NCBI GenBank assembly: GCA_017506865.1
Contig: JAFCMP010000179.1
Location: 744,001 to 808,000 of the forward strand
DNA: 64,000 nucleotides
Direction of reading: 5' to 3'
Source of the DNA: Tribonema minus
Lineage: Eukaryota; Sar; Xanthophyceae; Tribonematales; Tribonemataceae
Both the position numbers and the translations under genes were made by a program. Under the pieces are notes generated by a model. It did not search any database. It worked only from the letters and a program-made list of their open reading frames with translations, and was not told where the DNA came from. This document shows, piece after piece, positions 44,316 to 54,345 of the stretch (the first letter of the stretch is position 1; every line of letters starts with the position of its first letter).

Positions 44316-46359
44316 CTGCATTTAGGGTGACTTTGGGGTGCCCAGGGTGGCACAGGGTGCTGTTGCAACAGGGTGGCCATATGTATGCCTTTGCGCACAT
44401 GGTGTCATGGCAAGCCCTAGGTGTCGAATAGACCACGGATGACGATGCAGGGTGCATGTATGAAGTCATGCACACATTATGCGCAAGCCCCGGCAATTTG
44501 TGTACAAGTGCAGCATATGTGAACGTGTGAAAGACATTCAGCACGCAGAAATGGCATGCACCTTTGAGCAAACGAGAAACACTCAGGAACAGGTGTACGT
44601 ATCTTGGACCAAACAACACACTGTTTTCATTTGCACTGGAAGTTGTTGCCTCAAAACACACAAAGTTGCTACCCAAATACTGCCCGCACATGATGGGATG
44701 TATGCACAGGCATGGGCTGTATGCAGCACTGCGCAGCATGGTGGGTGACCATGGCGCCGAGTGCTGCTGCTGTGACTCGCTGCTGCCGCTGAATGTTGTG
44801 TGCTGCACAATGTCGCATGCGACCGAAGTTCTCAAAAAACTGGTGCATGCTGCTGCTGTAATTGCTGTGCACACGTTGTCTGTCAAACTGCTGTCTGAAC
44901 TAAGCAAGCCAAGAACAGCTGCTGCTGTTGCAGCACAGCAAGGTCTAGAGACTGTCTAGGCAAGGGCGTTGTGGGCGTCCTGGTGGAATACTATCTTGTC
45001 TGCACCTGCGACGCTCAGGTCCAGGTAGGTAATGGACACCGACTGCCACCGCGCATCCGGCTCAGTCTGGGCCCAGCCTCCGCGCGCCTTGTTGATAAGG
45101 TTCGGCAGCTTCCACTCGTCCATGCACAGACGGATCCGCCGCTCCTCCACCTCGCCTGCATTGCAGCGCCACTTGCTCACGTAAATGACCTTGATCTTGA
45201 AGTACTTCTTGGGCTGGCTCACGCTGAGGCTGCCAGGGTCGGTCGCGGTAGCGCGGTACTGGGTGCCGTCCGGGCTGCGGGCGGTGGTAAAGCCATAGCC
45301 CTCATCGTCCCTGCAGAGCTTCTTGGGCACCAGGCGTGTGCCATCGGGGCCGCAGCCGCCGAAGCAGTCCAGGAAGCCCATGTTGATATTGAAGGGGATG
45401 TCGTTGGTGGCCAGGTAGTGGAGCAGGGAGCCAGGAGCAGACAGCTCGCCGCACTTGGCCTGCAGCTGCGGCTCTGTCAGCGGAGGGTGCCCAGCCAGGC
45501 CTCCCTCCAGCTGCACCGCCTCCTGAGCAGCAAGCTTGACCTCTTTGAGAGCAGCCTTCTTGGCAGCGTTCTGGCGAGCGGTGCTGGCAGCCATGTGGCC
45601 AAGATGCATGTCGCAGGAGCCCTTTGAAGGAACCGCCCTGTTGAGCTTGTTGATGCGCCGCAGGTGCTGCTCCACTGTGTCCTCCGTTGCCAGGCCCGAT
45701 GCTTTGGACAACTTGATCTTACAGCACTCGAGAGGCAGCGAAGTGCCTGCACCCGCGTTGTAGTGCGTTCCGCTGCGGCAAACCATCATCAGCTCCTCCT
45801 CCTCCTCCTCCTGCTGGTGCTGCTGCTGCTGAGGGCTAATCAGGGCAACAGCTGACGCAGCAGCAGCAGCTGCAGGGCTCTGCTGAGAGAATTATGGAAA
45901 GATAGGCGGCAGGGCACCGCTGCTGGCAGCAGCGGCCATGGCCATGCTGGGTTCGGAGCGCTGCTTCTTGCCAGCAGGAGCAGCAGAAGCAGGCTTCTTG
46001 TTTTCACCAGCACTGCTGGCATAGCCCGAGGAATAGCCAGTATCACTACTGGCCGTGCCGCTGTCACTGCGGACCATCCAGCCCTCCATGATGCTCCTGC
46101 TGCTCCTCTTCGCCATGGTGTTTGCCTGCTTCTATTGCTGCCTAGTCTCGTCGTTCGTTGTTGGTGCTTCGCGCTCTTTTCTCTATCCCCCTAAAGTACC
46201 CGTGTCGGAGTGGTGCTTGAAGGCAAAGGGGGTTATTGTTCGTGGTCTATTCGACACCTAGGGCTTGCCATGACACCATGTGCACAAAGGCATACATATG
46301 GCCACCCTGTTGCAGCAGCACCATGTGCCAGCCTGCCCCCAAAGTCACCCTAAATGCAG
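44316..46359. mobile_element. candidate 2.04-kb element with ~120-bp terminal inverted repeats
   Basis: Left arm 44316-44437 and right arm 46241-46359 are inverted copies. Both contain CTGCATTTAGGGTGACTTTG, GCAACAGGGTGGCCATATGT and GTCATGGCAAGCCCTAGGTG, with only a few substitutions and small indels. They enclose one minus-strand gene. The arms begin CTGCATTTAGGG; no clear target-site duplication was seen. A further direct repeat, GGGGTGCCCAGGGTGGC, sits inside the left arm and just outside the right arm (46367-46383), so true ends may lie further out. This is a DNA transposon by structure, but the gene shows no transposase motif I know. Confidence 0.65.
44956..46116 (-). CDS. unknown protein inside the inverted-repeat element, one in-frame stop
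   Basis: One reading frame runs from ATG 46114-46116 to the stop at 44956, interrupted only by TAA at 45892-45894. The N-terminal part is Ser/Ala-rich with a basic KKPASAAPAGKKQRSE. After the stop come Ala-rich, poly-Gln (QQQQHQQ) and poly-Glu runs. The conserved-looking domain then has GTHYNAGAGTSLPLECCKI, EQHLRRINKLNRAVPS, NINMGFLDCFGGCGPDG, YFKIKVIYVSKWRCNAG and VSITYLDLSVAGADKIVF. A downstream start (MMVCRSG, 45787-45789) gives 277 aa. I do not recognise it. It could be the element's own protein or a captured gene; the stop suggests decay or a short unrecognised intron. Confidence 0.6.
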
Positions 46360-48079
46360 GGTTTGGGGGGTGCCCAGGGTGGCCCTTAAGGGGGGTGAAT
46401 AAAATGCTCGCACATTGTGTCGTGTGTGTGTGAAGTATAGGTATAGTTTTCTGCTGTCTACACATGTAGAGGATCAAAAATTGACGAACATGGCAGTTCA
46501 GTGTAAGCATGTAATCGGCATTAAACTGGGTTTAATCCAGCCTGGACTGTACGCGCAGCTGCATACCATAGTATAGATGGTTCCGCATAATCAACATGTC
46601 GACAGCACTGTTTTGCTGCGTGCACATGTGCAAAGCCATGCAGACTTAACGGTCATATCTATGTGCATGCAACTTGAAGCAGTGCTCAAAAGTTGGTGCC
46701 TGCTGTTGCTTAACTAGGACACCAGGCGATCAACTTAGCAAGGGGAGCAGACCACTGGCAATGTTGGGGCATGTACAAAGTGGTGTGCCACCACGGTTCA
46801 ACTTGAAGTTGCATTGCACAAGGCTTGTGTAGGCATGCATGTTGCATGTGTAGGAGGACAGCATGGTGCGCGTGTGACTACTTGTCAACTTTGTACACAC
46901 TGGGATTGACTTGAAATGACTGCAGCCTGTTGCTGACACAAAGACACGTGGATCAATGTGGTGAGGCGCTTTACGTCTGAGCTCAAGCTTGCGTGCACTT
47001 GTCCAATGGTCAAAGTAGCCGTCCCCAGCCAAAGCGCAGTCTAAGGTGCCACCATTGCTAGGATACCACTTTGTCTGCAGTGCACTGCATGCACTTATGG
47101 AACCGAGCTGGCACTGAATGGCGTGCGTGGCGTGGCAATTCGTCAGCTGCTGCAGTACATGCAAGAGGCGTCATCATGGGGGGCGGCAGGCAGCAGTCTG
47201 TGAGCCGGGTACGTGACATATGGGCACACATTCAGATGAATGTGCATACATGCTGGCTGGCGACAACATACCTGTACTAGTAGGTGCCCATGTCAAGCTT
47301 GAGCAGACTCTCTGTGTGGCATGCATGCACATGCAGTCAAGATGGTGCAGTCTGATCACGTGGTCTACTGCTTCAGAGTATACTACGTATGTGCATGCCA
47401 TCAGAGCAGTACGTGGCACGCGAAAAGTCACAAGAGAACATGACACAGACACAGAAGAGCACACGACACAGTGTGCAGCGCCGGCACCACAACAACTCAA
47501 TTGTAAACAATGGCATGCAGATATCGATATATCGCGATAGACTCTATGTGTGTGTTCATTACATTCAAAGCGTGCCTGCAATCATGCCACAGTGCATACA
47601 TGCACCTGGCAGCGCTTGGAATTTGCGTGCGTGTTCTCATGTGTTCATCGCCAATTGACATACGCTGCCCGCTTACAGCCATGGCATGCCACCAGGTGAA
47701 CATGGACTCCGTTTGCCTGCATGCACATATGGGCCATGTGCAGCATCATGCCACAATGGTGCCATGCTGTAAATCCTGCTACTTGAATGCCATGATTGTA
47801 TACCAAATGTCCAGCGTGCTTCACTAGACTCTACCTAGCGCACATCTGCGGTACAATCTTATGCTGGGCCATGTGCCACCTCAGACCCTTAGGCTACTAG
47901 TAAAAGTATGTACATACAAACTGCTACCCGAGCGGACTGTGGCCAGGGTCCGGGCCCTTAAGATTCCCAATCATGCTTTACCCCGCGCCCCCCCCCTCTC
48001 CCTCTCTGGGGGTCACGTATGCCACCAACTTGAACAAAATCTATAACTGAACTTCGTTAAAAACCTACTAGCATTGAAA
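46360..48079. other. no intact gene; one remnant-like frame
   Basis: Minus 46730-47164 includes WYPSNGGTLDCALAGDGYFD, DHWTSARKLELRRK and HIDPRVFVSATGC, which looks protein-like but has no family and no splice partners. Part of it resembles the duplicated segment at 53099-53280. Confidence 0.35.
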
Positions 48080-48231
48080 TTAGGGCGCCGACGCGCTGTC
48101 GGTTTTTTCTGAGACAGAGTGAGGCTCTGCGCGTGCACGTTTACTAGGGGGCTCAACAGGATGCTGCTGCCCTGCACCTGACACAGCTGCCCTGCGCTTC
48201 TTCCGCCTGAGCTGCTCGGAGGCCTTCCAGA

Positions 48232-48364
48232 TGTGCGTCCAGGTGTTGTCGACACAATGTCATGTGCCATGCACACGTGTCTCGGTACCTGTACGACATG
48301 GGGCGATGTCGTACAGGTACCGAGACACGTGCATGGCACATGTGTCGACAACACCTGGACGCAC
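48232..48364. mobile_element. near-perfect hairpin (MITE-like), copy 1
   Basis: Arms 48232-48299 and 48306-48364 are complementary apart from two small indels, with a 6-nt loop. Outer ends read TGTGCGTCCAGGTGTTGTCG and the inner core CTCGGTACCTGTACGACAT. It interrupts the zinc-finger gene, which reads coherently on both sides. A related element lies at 52389-52590. Confidence 0.85.
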
Positions 48365-48728
48365 ACAGACTTTCGATGCAGCGACCAACGTTCCGACACC
48401 CATCGTCATGTTGGGGAAGAAAACAAGGCCCGCAACGATGGCAACCTTGGCAGGAGTGAGTTCGCCAAGGTCCAAGCCGCCCCCAGGGTGCACTGGTTGC
48501 AGTGGCAGCACAGCAGGCGCGTGCGGCTTGAGGGGCGAGATCGGTGGAGGCGGGGTCGGTGGTGGCACCGTTGGTGGTCCACCGGGCAGTACGGGGGCTG
48601 GCTCTTGTTTGCTGGGCAAGTCGTGGTTGCTGGTATCTTCCTGTATGAGAATGACCGGCTCACCGGCACAAGTCGGGCACTTCTTGAGGTGAGTCACCCT
48701 CTTTGTCTGCTGTTCGGTCCAAAATGCC

Positions 48729-48792
48729 GTTTCTATCACGACGTGGCGGTCCAAAATGCTGTTTCTATCACGACGTGGCGGACGACTCCTTT
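48729..48792. repeat. 32-bp tandem duplication within a coding region
   Basis: CCAAAATGCxGTTTCTATCA plus CGACGTGGCGG occurs twice in direct succession with a single difference. Removing one copy restores a continuous frame through the last CxxC motif. Confidence 0.85.
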
Positions 48793-49423
48793 GCCTTCGC
48801 ACTTGATGCAGAGCTTGTACGGCTGCCGCGTGAAGAAAGTCCCAAAGCACAGCCGGCATGATGCATATGCGCATCACATGTTTTGAACGGGCACGGGAAC
48901 GGCTTGCCGGGTAGAGCGCACTTGCCATCGCAGAGCCTACAGGTCTTCGCTGGCACAACCTCGTCCCCCCACCAGTTTAACTGGGCAGGCTGTCCTCCCT
49001 CGCCATCGCAGGCGGGACACTTCGTATTGAGGGCCGCCATGCTTCCTATTGATACTGAGTTCGGCTCAAAGTTGTCTTGCTGAATGTTATGGCGTGCAGT
49101 AGACCTTGAAGAACACACTGAGAGCGAGCCGGTGCGAGAGCAAGCTCACCTAAATAAAAAAAACTGTTCAACCTCAACCTCAACCGACATAATATACAAC
49201 CTCAACCGTTGCTTCCCGCACTTGTAGTCTAAAAGGATCACATGAGGGGGCCTATGAACCAGCTCTCTGCGAGACTTTGAGATTGGGCCGCTCGCACTGA
49301 CTCTTTGTGGCAGCACGGGGGCCCATAAATGAAACTCCGAGAACGGGACGTGGAGCGAAAGCAGGAACATGTTCGTTCTGATCGTAGACGTTGATACTTT
49401 AAGCACATCGACGCTGGCGCGGA

Positions 49424-49867
49424 ATGTTTGCCGCCGACGCGGTACGGGGGCTTCTAGCGCTAGCGGAGGACAGCGATCCCCGAAGGGCGTTGTGCGATTT
49501 CGGAAACTACTGCTACGTTGTGGTGGTGGCCCTCGTGGGACTGCACCTCGTGCTCGGCCGCATGCCGGTGATCGGCAAGCATCTCTCAAGCGCGCTGCTA
49601 GTGCCTTGCCGAGCGACGATGTGCGTGCTGTGCCACACCAAGCTAGCCGATTACCTGATATTTGCCGCGTCTGACATCGCGTCGCACAACTGGAGCTCTC
49701 CGTACCTGACCTCGAGCAGCCTCTGCTGGCTGTTGTTTTGGACAACCTGCGTGGCCGGGTTACACTCGAATGTTGAGCCAAAGCCGCAACTGGCGAGAAG
49801 GAGGGCACCAGTAGCTGAGGTTATACCTCCTGACACACTGGACGACAATCCAACAGCGCCTGGATGA
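49424..49867 (+). CDS. small membrane protein, 147 aa, function unknown
   Basis: An intronless frame runs from ATG 49424 to TGA. It has a short acidic N-terminus (LLALAEDSDPRRALCDFGN) and a strong hydrophobic helix (YCYVVVVALVGLHLVLG). Next are a CxxC-containing loop (ATMCVLCHTKLADYLIF), a second hydrophobic segment (SSSLCWLLFWTTCVAGLH) and a charged C-tail rich in Pro and Arg. This suggests two or three membrane segments. It is divergent from the zinc-finger gene with 383 bp between the starts, so they may share a promoter. Family not recognised. Confidence 0.55.
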   Translation: MFAADAVRGLLALAEDSDPRRALCDFGNYCYVVVVALVGLHLVLGRMPVIGKHLSSALLVPCRATMCVLCHTKLADYLIFAASDIASHNWSSPYLTSSSLCWLLFWTTCVAGLHSNVEPKPQLARRRAPVAEVIPPDTLDDNPTAPG

Positions 49868-52388
49868 GCGAGACCATCGCTCCGGCATCACGGAGACCTA
49901 GCGCTGAGTGCAGGACACACACAGCTTGCAATCTGAGGCCGAGAGGCGCCGGAGTCAAGCAACTGATGAGTAAGTGAGCCATAACATAGGCAACAAAGGC
50001 AGTTTTCATGAGCTGCTGCAAGGCCGAAGCCCCACTGGTGGCATGTGGGGTCGTATGACACTATAGTGACTGTTGTAGTAGTCTCTAAAACTTTTGGCAA
50101 ATTGAATGTTGCAGGCCTGACCGCAACCATGGTGCAAATATATTCAAGTTCAGTATTTACAATAGAAATTTGTGTCATATTCCAACATGCCATCACACGT
50201 TTGCATTTTGCCGTGCACAAAGCATCGTTTGTCATTGCAACATGTTGATCTGTTCGAATAAAGCGTACAGCGTGTCATTGCAATGATGACTGCGCTTAAG
50301 CTTACAGCATGGCGTTGCTCACCCCGTCTGGCAGGTAATGTCTAGCCTCTTACCTGCGGTGCGTACTAGTACTTTGCAGTCCAGAGCACTGCTACAGGGT
50401 CACCGCAGCATGCTCAGTGCTGCTTCAGCTAGCTGAAAAGCTCCCCCACGCTCAGGCTGTGCCACAGTGTGTGACCACACAAGCTTCAAGTTAGTAACAT
50501 GTGGTCAAGGGCCCTTAAAAATTGTGGGCTCGGAGTGCTTCCCTTTGTGCACACATGTCATTGCTTTGGTGACCGTGGTGGCCGCGACTAGGCCAGTGTA
50601 CATGGCATCATGTGTCAGAGATGTTGCTTGCGCGCACATGTGAACACGTTGTTTACTAATAGCACATCACATTGTACTGCAGTACCATCATATTTTGAGT
50701 ATTTTGATGAATCAGTGTGCAAACTTGAAGCTACAAACTCAACACAGTACTGTACTACGTACTGTAACAAAATAATGTCATGTGTGAGAATACCGCAGTA
50801 CATTTTATGCATAAAAGTGTATTCAAAAATTAATATGGTGCGGCACCGTGCTGGTTTCTGAGATACTTGCTGAAACAATAGAGTTGCCATGGCGATTAGC
50901 AGCAGAACCGCAACAGGGCGAAACAGGAGGGAAGGCGGGGGCTGAGGTAACTCAGCTGCTGGCAGACAACTGCGCTGCGCACTGAATAGACAGTAGACTG
51001 ACACTGACACCACAACAACATCGGGCACAGTGCGTGTGTGGTTTAGCACTGACTTGATAGAGTGGAGAGCAGGCCACAAATGGCAACTGCAACTGCACAA
51101 ACCATCGGCCATGGCAGGTACCTGCGGGTGACACATCACCCCACAGAGTAAAATCCCCTCAGAGAAAAGCTATAGTATACCCACATCTCACAAACATAGA
51201 GGCAAGCGCTCTGCAAACGTTGTGAAGCTTGCAGACCAAGTCCCTGAAGTAAGTGTATGGCACGTGCGTGCACCCTGGCCCGACTTTAATAGGTACAAGT
51301 CAGTGGGGGGGGCACATGGAGGAGGACGTAGGGGAGGACCCCGAGATGCCATTTGGCGGCGGCGGCGTTTGAGTGGTTGTCGTTGCGACACTTTCAGCCT
51401 GTCATACGACATGTAGATTCCTTACAGCTAGATGCCAATCATCTGGGCTTTTTCGCGCCCTGAGCGAGAATTAATAAAAAGTACAAGTCAGGCTTGCCCA
51501 GCGTGGCATTAGCTGTCATAAACTGAGACAATTCAAATAGCATTTCATGTGTTCTGAAACCATGACGTTTGCCGCACCCTCCCATGCATCAAAGTTCAAC
51601 CTACACCTCAGCAAACTGCAGCCCTCGTCATCAACAAGAGTATGACCCGCTCTGCAGCGTGCTTTTGTGGTACCATCAGCAATGGCAACTGCGATCTTCA
51701 CATGGTGCACATTGGTTTTGTTTGGTAATTGGGGAGCAGGGGGTGTCAGCATGCAATATAAATTACCACTTGATGATGTGGAGTACACACAGAACAAGCA
51801 TCAAGCGTAAACCAAGCTGTTGACCTTAAGGCCACGTCCATGCACTTGCAGTGCGACTTGCACGCTACAGGAGAGCAAGAGCAGGTGAGACTTTTGAAGT
51901 TTGAACTCGGAGGTTAAATTGAGGGCCTTTGCGCTTGGCAGTGTCACTGGCGAGGGGAAAGGTGTGGCTGCGGCAGTGCCTCTGGTCACAACATGCACGG
52001 TTCGTACTGCGTGTGGGAGTGCTGCCCAACTGCTACTGTAACAGCAGTCCCACCAGCGCCACTGCGGTCAGAAACCTCACGAGAGCGTCCCGCGCAAATA
52101 CGTCTCTTGTGCCCTGTTGTATGATTACTGATCATCTAGCTATCACCTGGTGCAGTGCAAAAAGCTTATGCACTGCGTGTATTGCTCGCGGCTTGATGTG
52201 ACACAGTGCATGTGTTGCATCCCGTCTTGCTGCTGGGGTCACACTGTATAAGGCAGGCTTTTGTAAAATTCTGTGATGCATTCAGCCCAAATGATGGTGT
52301 CTGAGGGGTCTCCATCGCCATCGCCTACAAACATGTGATCTGCGGTACCGGTGATTATATGATGCATCAATCTTGGGCCCCTGACCTT
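49868..52388. other. no gene recognised
   Basis: Only short unsupported frames on both strands. AT-richer than flanking regions around 50040-50280 and 50650-50880. Confidence 0.4.
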
Positions 52389-52590
52389 CACTGCAGCTGG
52401 GCGCCCAGGCGTTGTCGACGCAACATGCCGCGGTACCTGTACGACATGATGCAATGCATCTCAGTACCTGTACCATATCACGCATACTGTCGTACAGGTA
52501 CATGAATGTTGTACAGGAACCAAGATGCGTTGCATACTGTCGTGCAGGTACCGAGATGGTTGCACCGACAATAACACCCGGCCGGGCGCA
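52389..52590. mobile_element. hairpin (MITE-like) element, copy 2, internally expanded
   Basis: Outer end CCCAGGCGTTGTCGACGC matches the end of the element at 48232. The core GGTACCTGTACGACAT is present four times, two in each orientation, with ATGCAACGCATCT spacers. The halves form an imperfect ~75-bp inverted repeat. It lies just downstream of the stop codon of the exon 52609-52806. Confidence 0.75.
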
Positions 52591-52608
52591 CACGCTAGCG
52601 CACGCATC

Positions 52609-52806
52609 TCACGATTTGGTTGCCGGCAGCACGAACATGTCATTGCCGTCCAGCCACCCGTCGATGTCGATGACTTGCCAGTTGATGTCAGACCAGACTT
52701 TGCTGGCTGCCTCCAACGCAGCCAAGTCAAACGCTGATGGCACCGGCCGCCGTTGCGTCGACTCCAGGCGGACCTGGTGCGTCCGTGTCTCGACCGCATC
52801 ACTGCC
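52609..52806 (-). CDS. terminal exon of an unrecognised gene
   Basis: A CCCGCAG acceptor (52807-52813) opens a frame reading GSDAVETRTHQVRLES, PSAFDLAALEAASKVWSD and INWQVIDIDGWLDGNDMF, then VLPATKS and TGA at 52609-52611. The amphipathic and acidic composition looks genuine. Upstream exons, expected above 52866, were not identified. Confidence 0.5.
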   Translation of the reverse strand, partial: GSDAVETRTHQVRLESTQRRPVPSAFDLAALEAASKVWSDINWQVIDIDGWLDGNDMFVLPATKS

Positions 52807-53098
52807 CTGCGGGCATGCAAAATGAGCGAGCGGTACGACTCGACTTTGTGAGAGGTTGTGGCTCAAAACATTGAGGTAGCGCTGCGGCAGCTGCTATCGC
52901 TGGCAGTTGTGCGTTTGATTTGTTGGTGTCCTCAGGGAAACCCCCTGGGGTTCAGTGGAGCGGACCCTCAAGGCGACGTCAGCAGCCTTGACAATGTGTC
53001 GCCACCTCACAACGACGCTGCACGCGCTCAGTAAAAAGAAAGGGTGGCATAGCGCGGGACTGAGGCGGCCAGCTTGAGGTGACCCTGGCTTTGCCACT

Positions 53099-53280
53099 GA
53101 GCTCAATAGCTTGAGCACACTTGGCAGGGTAGCTGTCCCCTTCTGCGGTGCCAGGATACCATGGCCCCCCCTATCCTATCGAGACAAATGGTGGTAACCG
53201 TGGCTTCCCCACTGCGCTAATACGCTTGTGTATGCTTGGCAGGGTAGCCGTCCCCTTCTGAGGTGCCAGGATACCACAAG
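53099..53280. repeat. tandem duplication (period ~107-111 bp)
   Basis: TTGGCAGGGTAGCxGTCCCC plus TTCTGxGGTGCCAGGATACC occurs at 53121-53162 and 53234-53276. A more distant relative is at 47015-47070. Confidence 0.75.
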
Positions 53281-53301
53281 CTCGAGTTACCAAAGCAGCG
53301 C

Positions 53302-53600
53302 TCAGTCTGCTGCTGGCAGCAGCACTTCAAGTGGCAAGGGCATGGAGGTGATGCTCTGCAGCAATTGGCAGTTGCGTCTACCAGGGGACTCCGGAAGGTA
53401 GATAAGTTGAAGGGTTTTGCAGAAGCGCCGCTTTAGAACCGGCACATCAAGTGTGAAGAGTGCACAGTTTCTGCGCGATGATCGAGGGAACTGTGCTTGT
53501 TCGTCAGGAATGATGACATGAGTGTTCATAAAGCAAAGCGGTTCGCGACGCCGTGTGGTGCCATGAGGTCCGAGGGGTGCGACGTGCGGAGCTAGGGTTA
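53302..53600 (-). CDS. possible 3' exon, unknown protein
   Basis: A minus-strand frame reads FMNTHVIIPDEQAQFPRSS, CALFTLDVPVLKRRFCKTL, LIYLPESPGRRNCQLLQ and LPLEVLLPAAD, then TGA at 53302-53304. The upstream half contains telomere-type sequence, so the exon must start at or below about 53600; no acceptor is convincing. Confidence 0.3.
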
Positions 53601-54123
53601 AGGTTAACTCAATGTAGAAGACAACCAGACATTGCCAAGTACCCCCAAAGGAAAGCTGGGTCCTACATACCATACACATGCAGCTGCAAGTAGCAACGTT
53701 TTTTTCTCTGCGCATTGTGCACTGGACGTTTGAAACTATGCATAACATGAGGTTACGTTATATGATGCGGCAACTATTTCAATGCTTGAACGATGCATGA
53801 TATATGGCCATATGGCTTGCACGACGTCATTGTAGATGCTGACAAGTGCTTCTCACCCGAGCGCCAACGCACCAACGCACGGTTCGTCATGCTTCGTTGC
53901 CCACTCTGCACCCACTTGAGGGTCATACATTGGACGGTGCACGAGAGATTTAATTTAACCCACACTTCATACACAAAGTGCAAACACACACCAATGGTGT
54001 CTCATGAAGATAATGATTTATAACAATTCATTCTTTAGGAACAAAATTATACGTGACGTGACACACCAACGGTGTCTCATAAAGATGATGGTATACCAAC
54101 AATTATATAAGTATTCAAACTTG

Positions 54124-54290
54124 AAGCTTGCACACAGAAGTCTTTTGACTACTGTGGAGATGATGGCACTGCTTGACTCGTGGCCACTGACTGCAGCACC
54201 GGCGACCACGGTTATTGGTGGAAGGCACTTCCGGCAAACCATCCCTCAGGGCTTGTCACTGACAGCTCTACGATCTTTTGATTCGATTCC
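54124..54290 (-). repeat. dispersed ~165-bp repeat, copy 4 (inverted)
   Basis: It runs AAGCTTGCACACAGAAGTC through CGACCACGGTTATTGGTGG to ACGATCTTTTGATTCGATTC. This is the inverse of the family seen in UBX introns 4, 6 and 14, which shows that the repeat is dispersed and not a local echo. Confidence 0.85.
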
Positions 54291-54345
54291 ATTCAATACT
54301 TCGAAGTACATAAGTGAATAAAAAATAAACAGCACCACGCATCAC

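Larger units (their letters stand above)
48080..49040 (-). pseudogene. DnaJ-type cysteine-rich zinc-finger protein, disrupted
   Basis: Starting at ATG 49038-49040 (MAALNTKC), the frame shows CPACDGEGG and TCRLCDGK. After a one-base shift come CRLCFGTFF and LCIKCEGKGVV, and after a second shift KKCPTCAGEP. These CxxCxG units match the DnaJ central zinc-finger pattern used in protein folding and plastid chaperones. Then follow a Pro-rich linker and a hydrophobic segment (VAIVAGLVFFPNMTMGVG) likely to span a membrane. Beyond the hairpin element a frame resumes with HIWKASEQLRRKKRRAA and PPSKRARAEPHS, ending TAA at 48080-48082. A 32-bp tandem duplication (48729-48792 region) and the hairpin insertion each break the frame. 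Introns could hide one of the shifts, but not the exact duplication. Confidence 0.65.

Noticed and set aside
44971-45627. 218-codon plus-strand frame rich in Leu, Ala and Val
   Set aside because: Antisense shadow of the gene inside the inverted-repeat element; the minus frame has the more balanced composition.
49146-49808. 220-codon minus-strand frame
   Set aside because: It overlaps the 147-aa membrane-protein frame on the plus strand and has Arg/Ser/Pro-rich antisense composition without recognisable structure.
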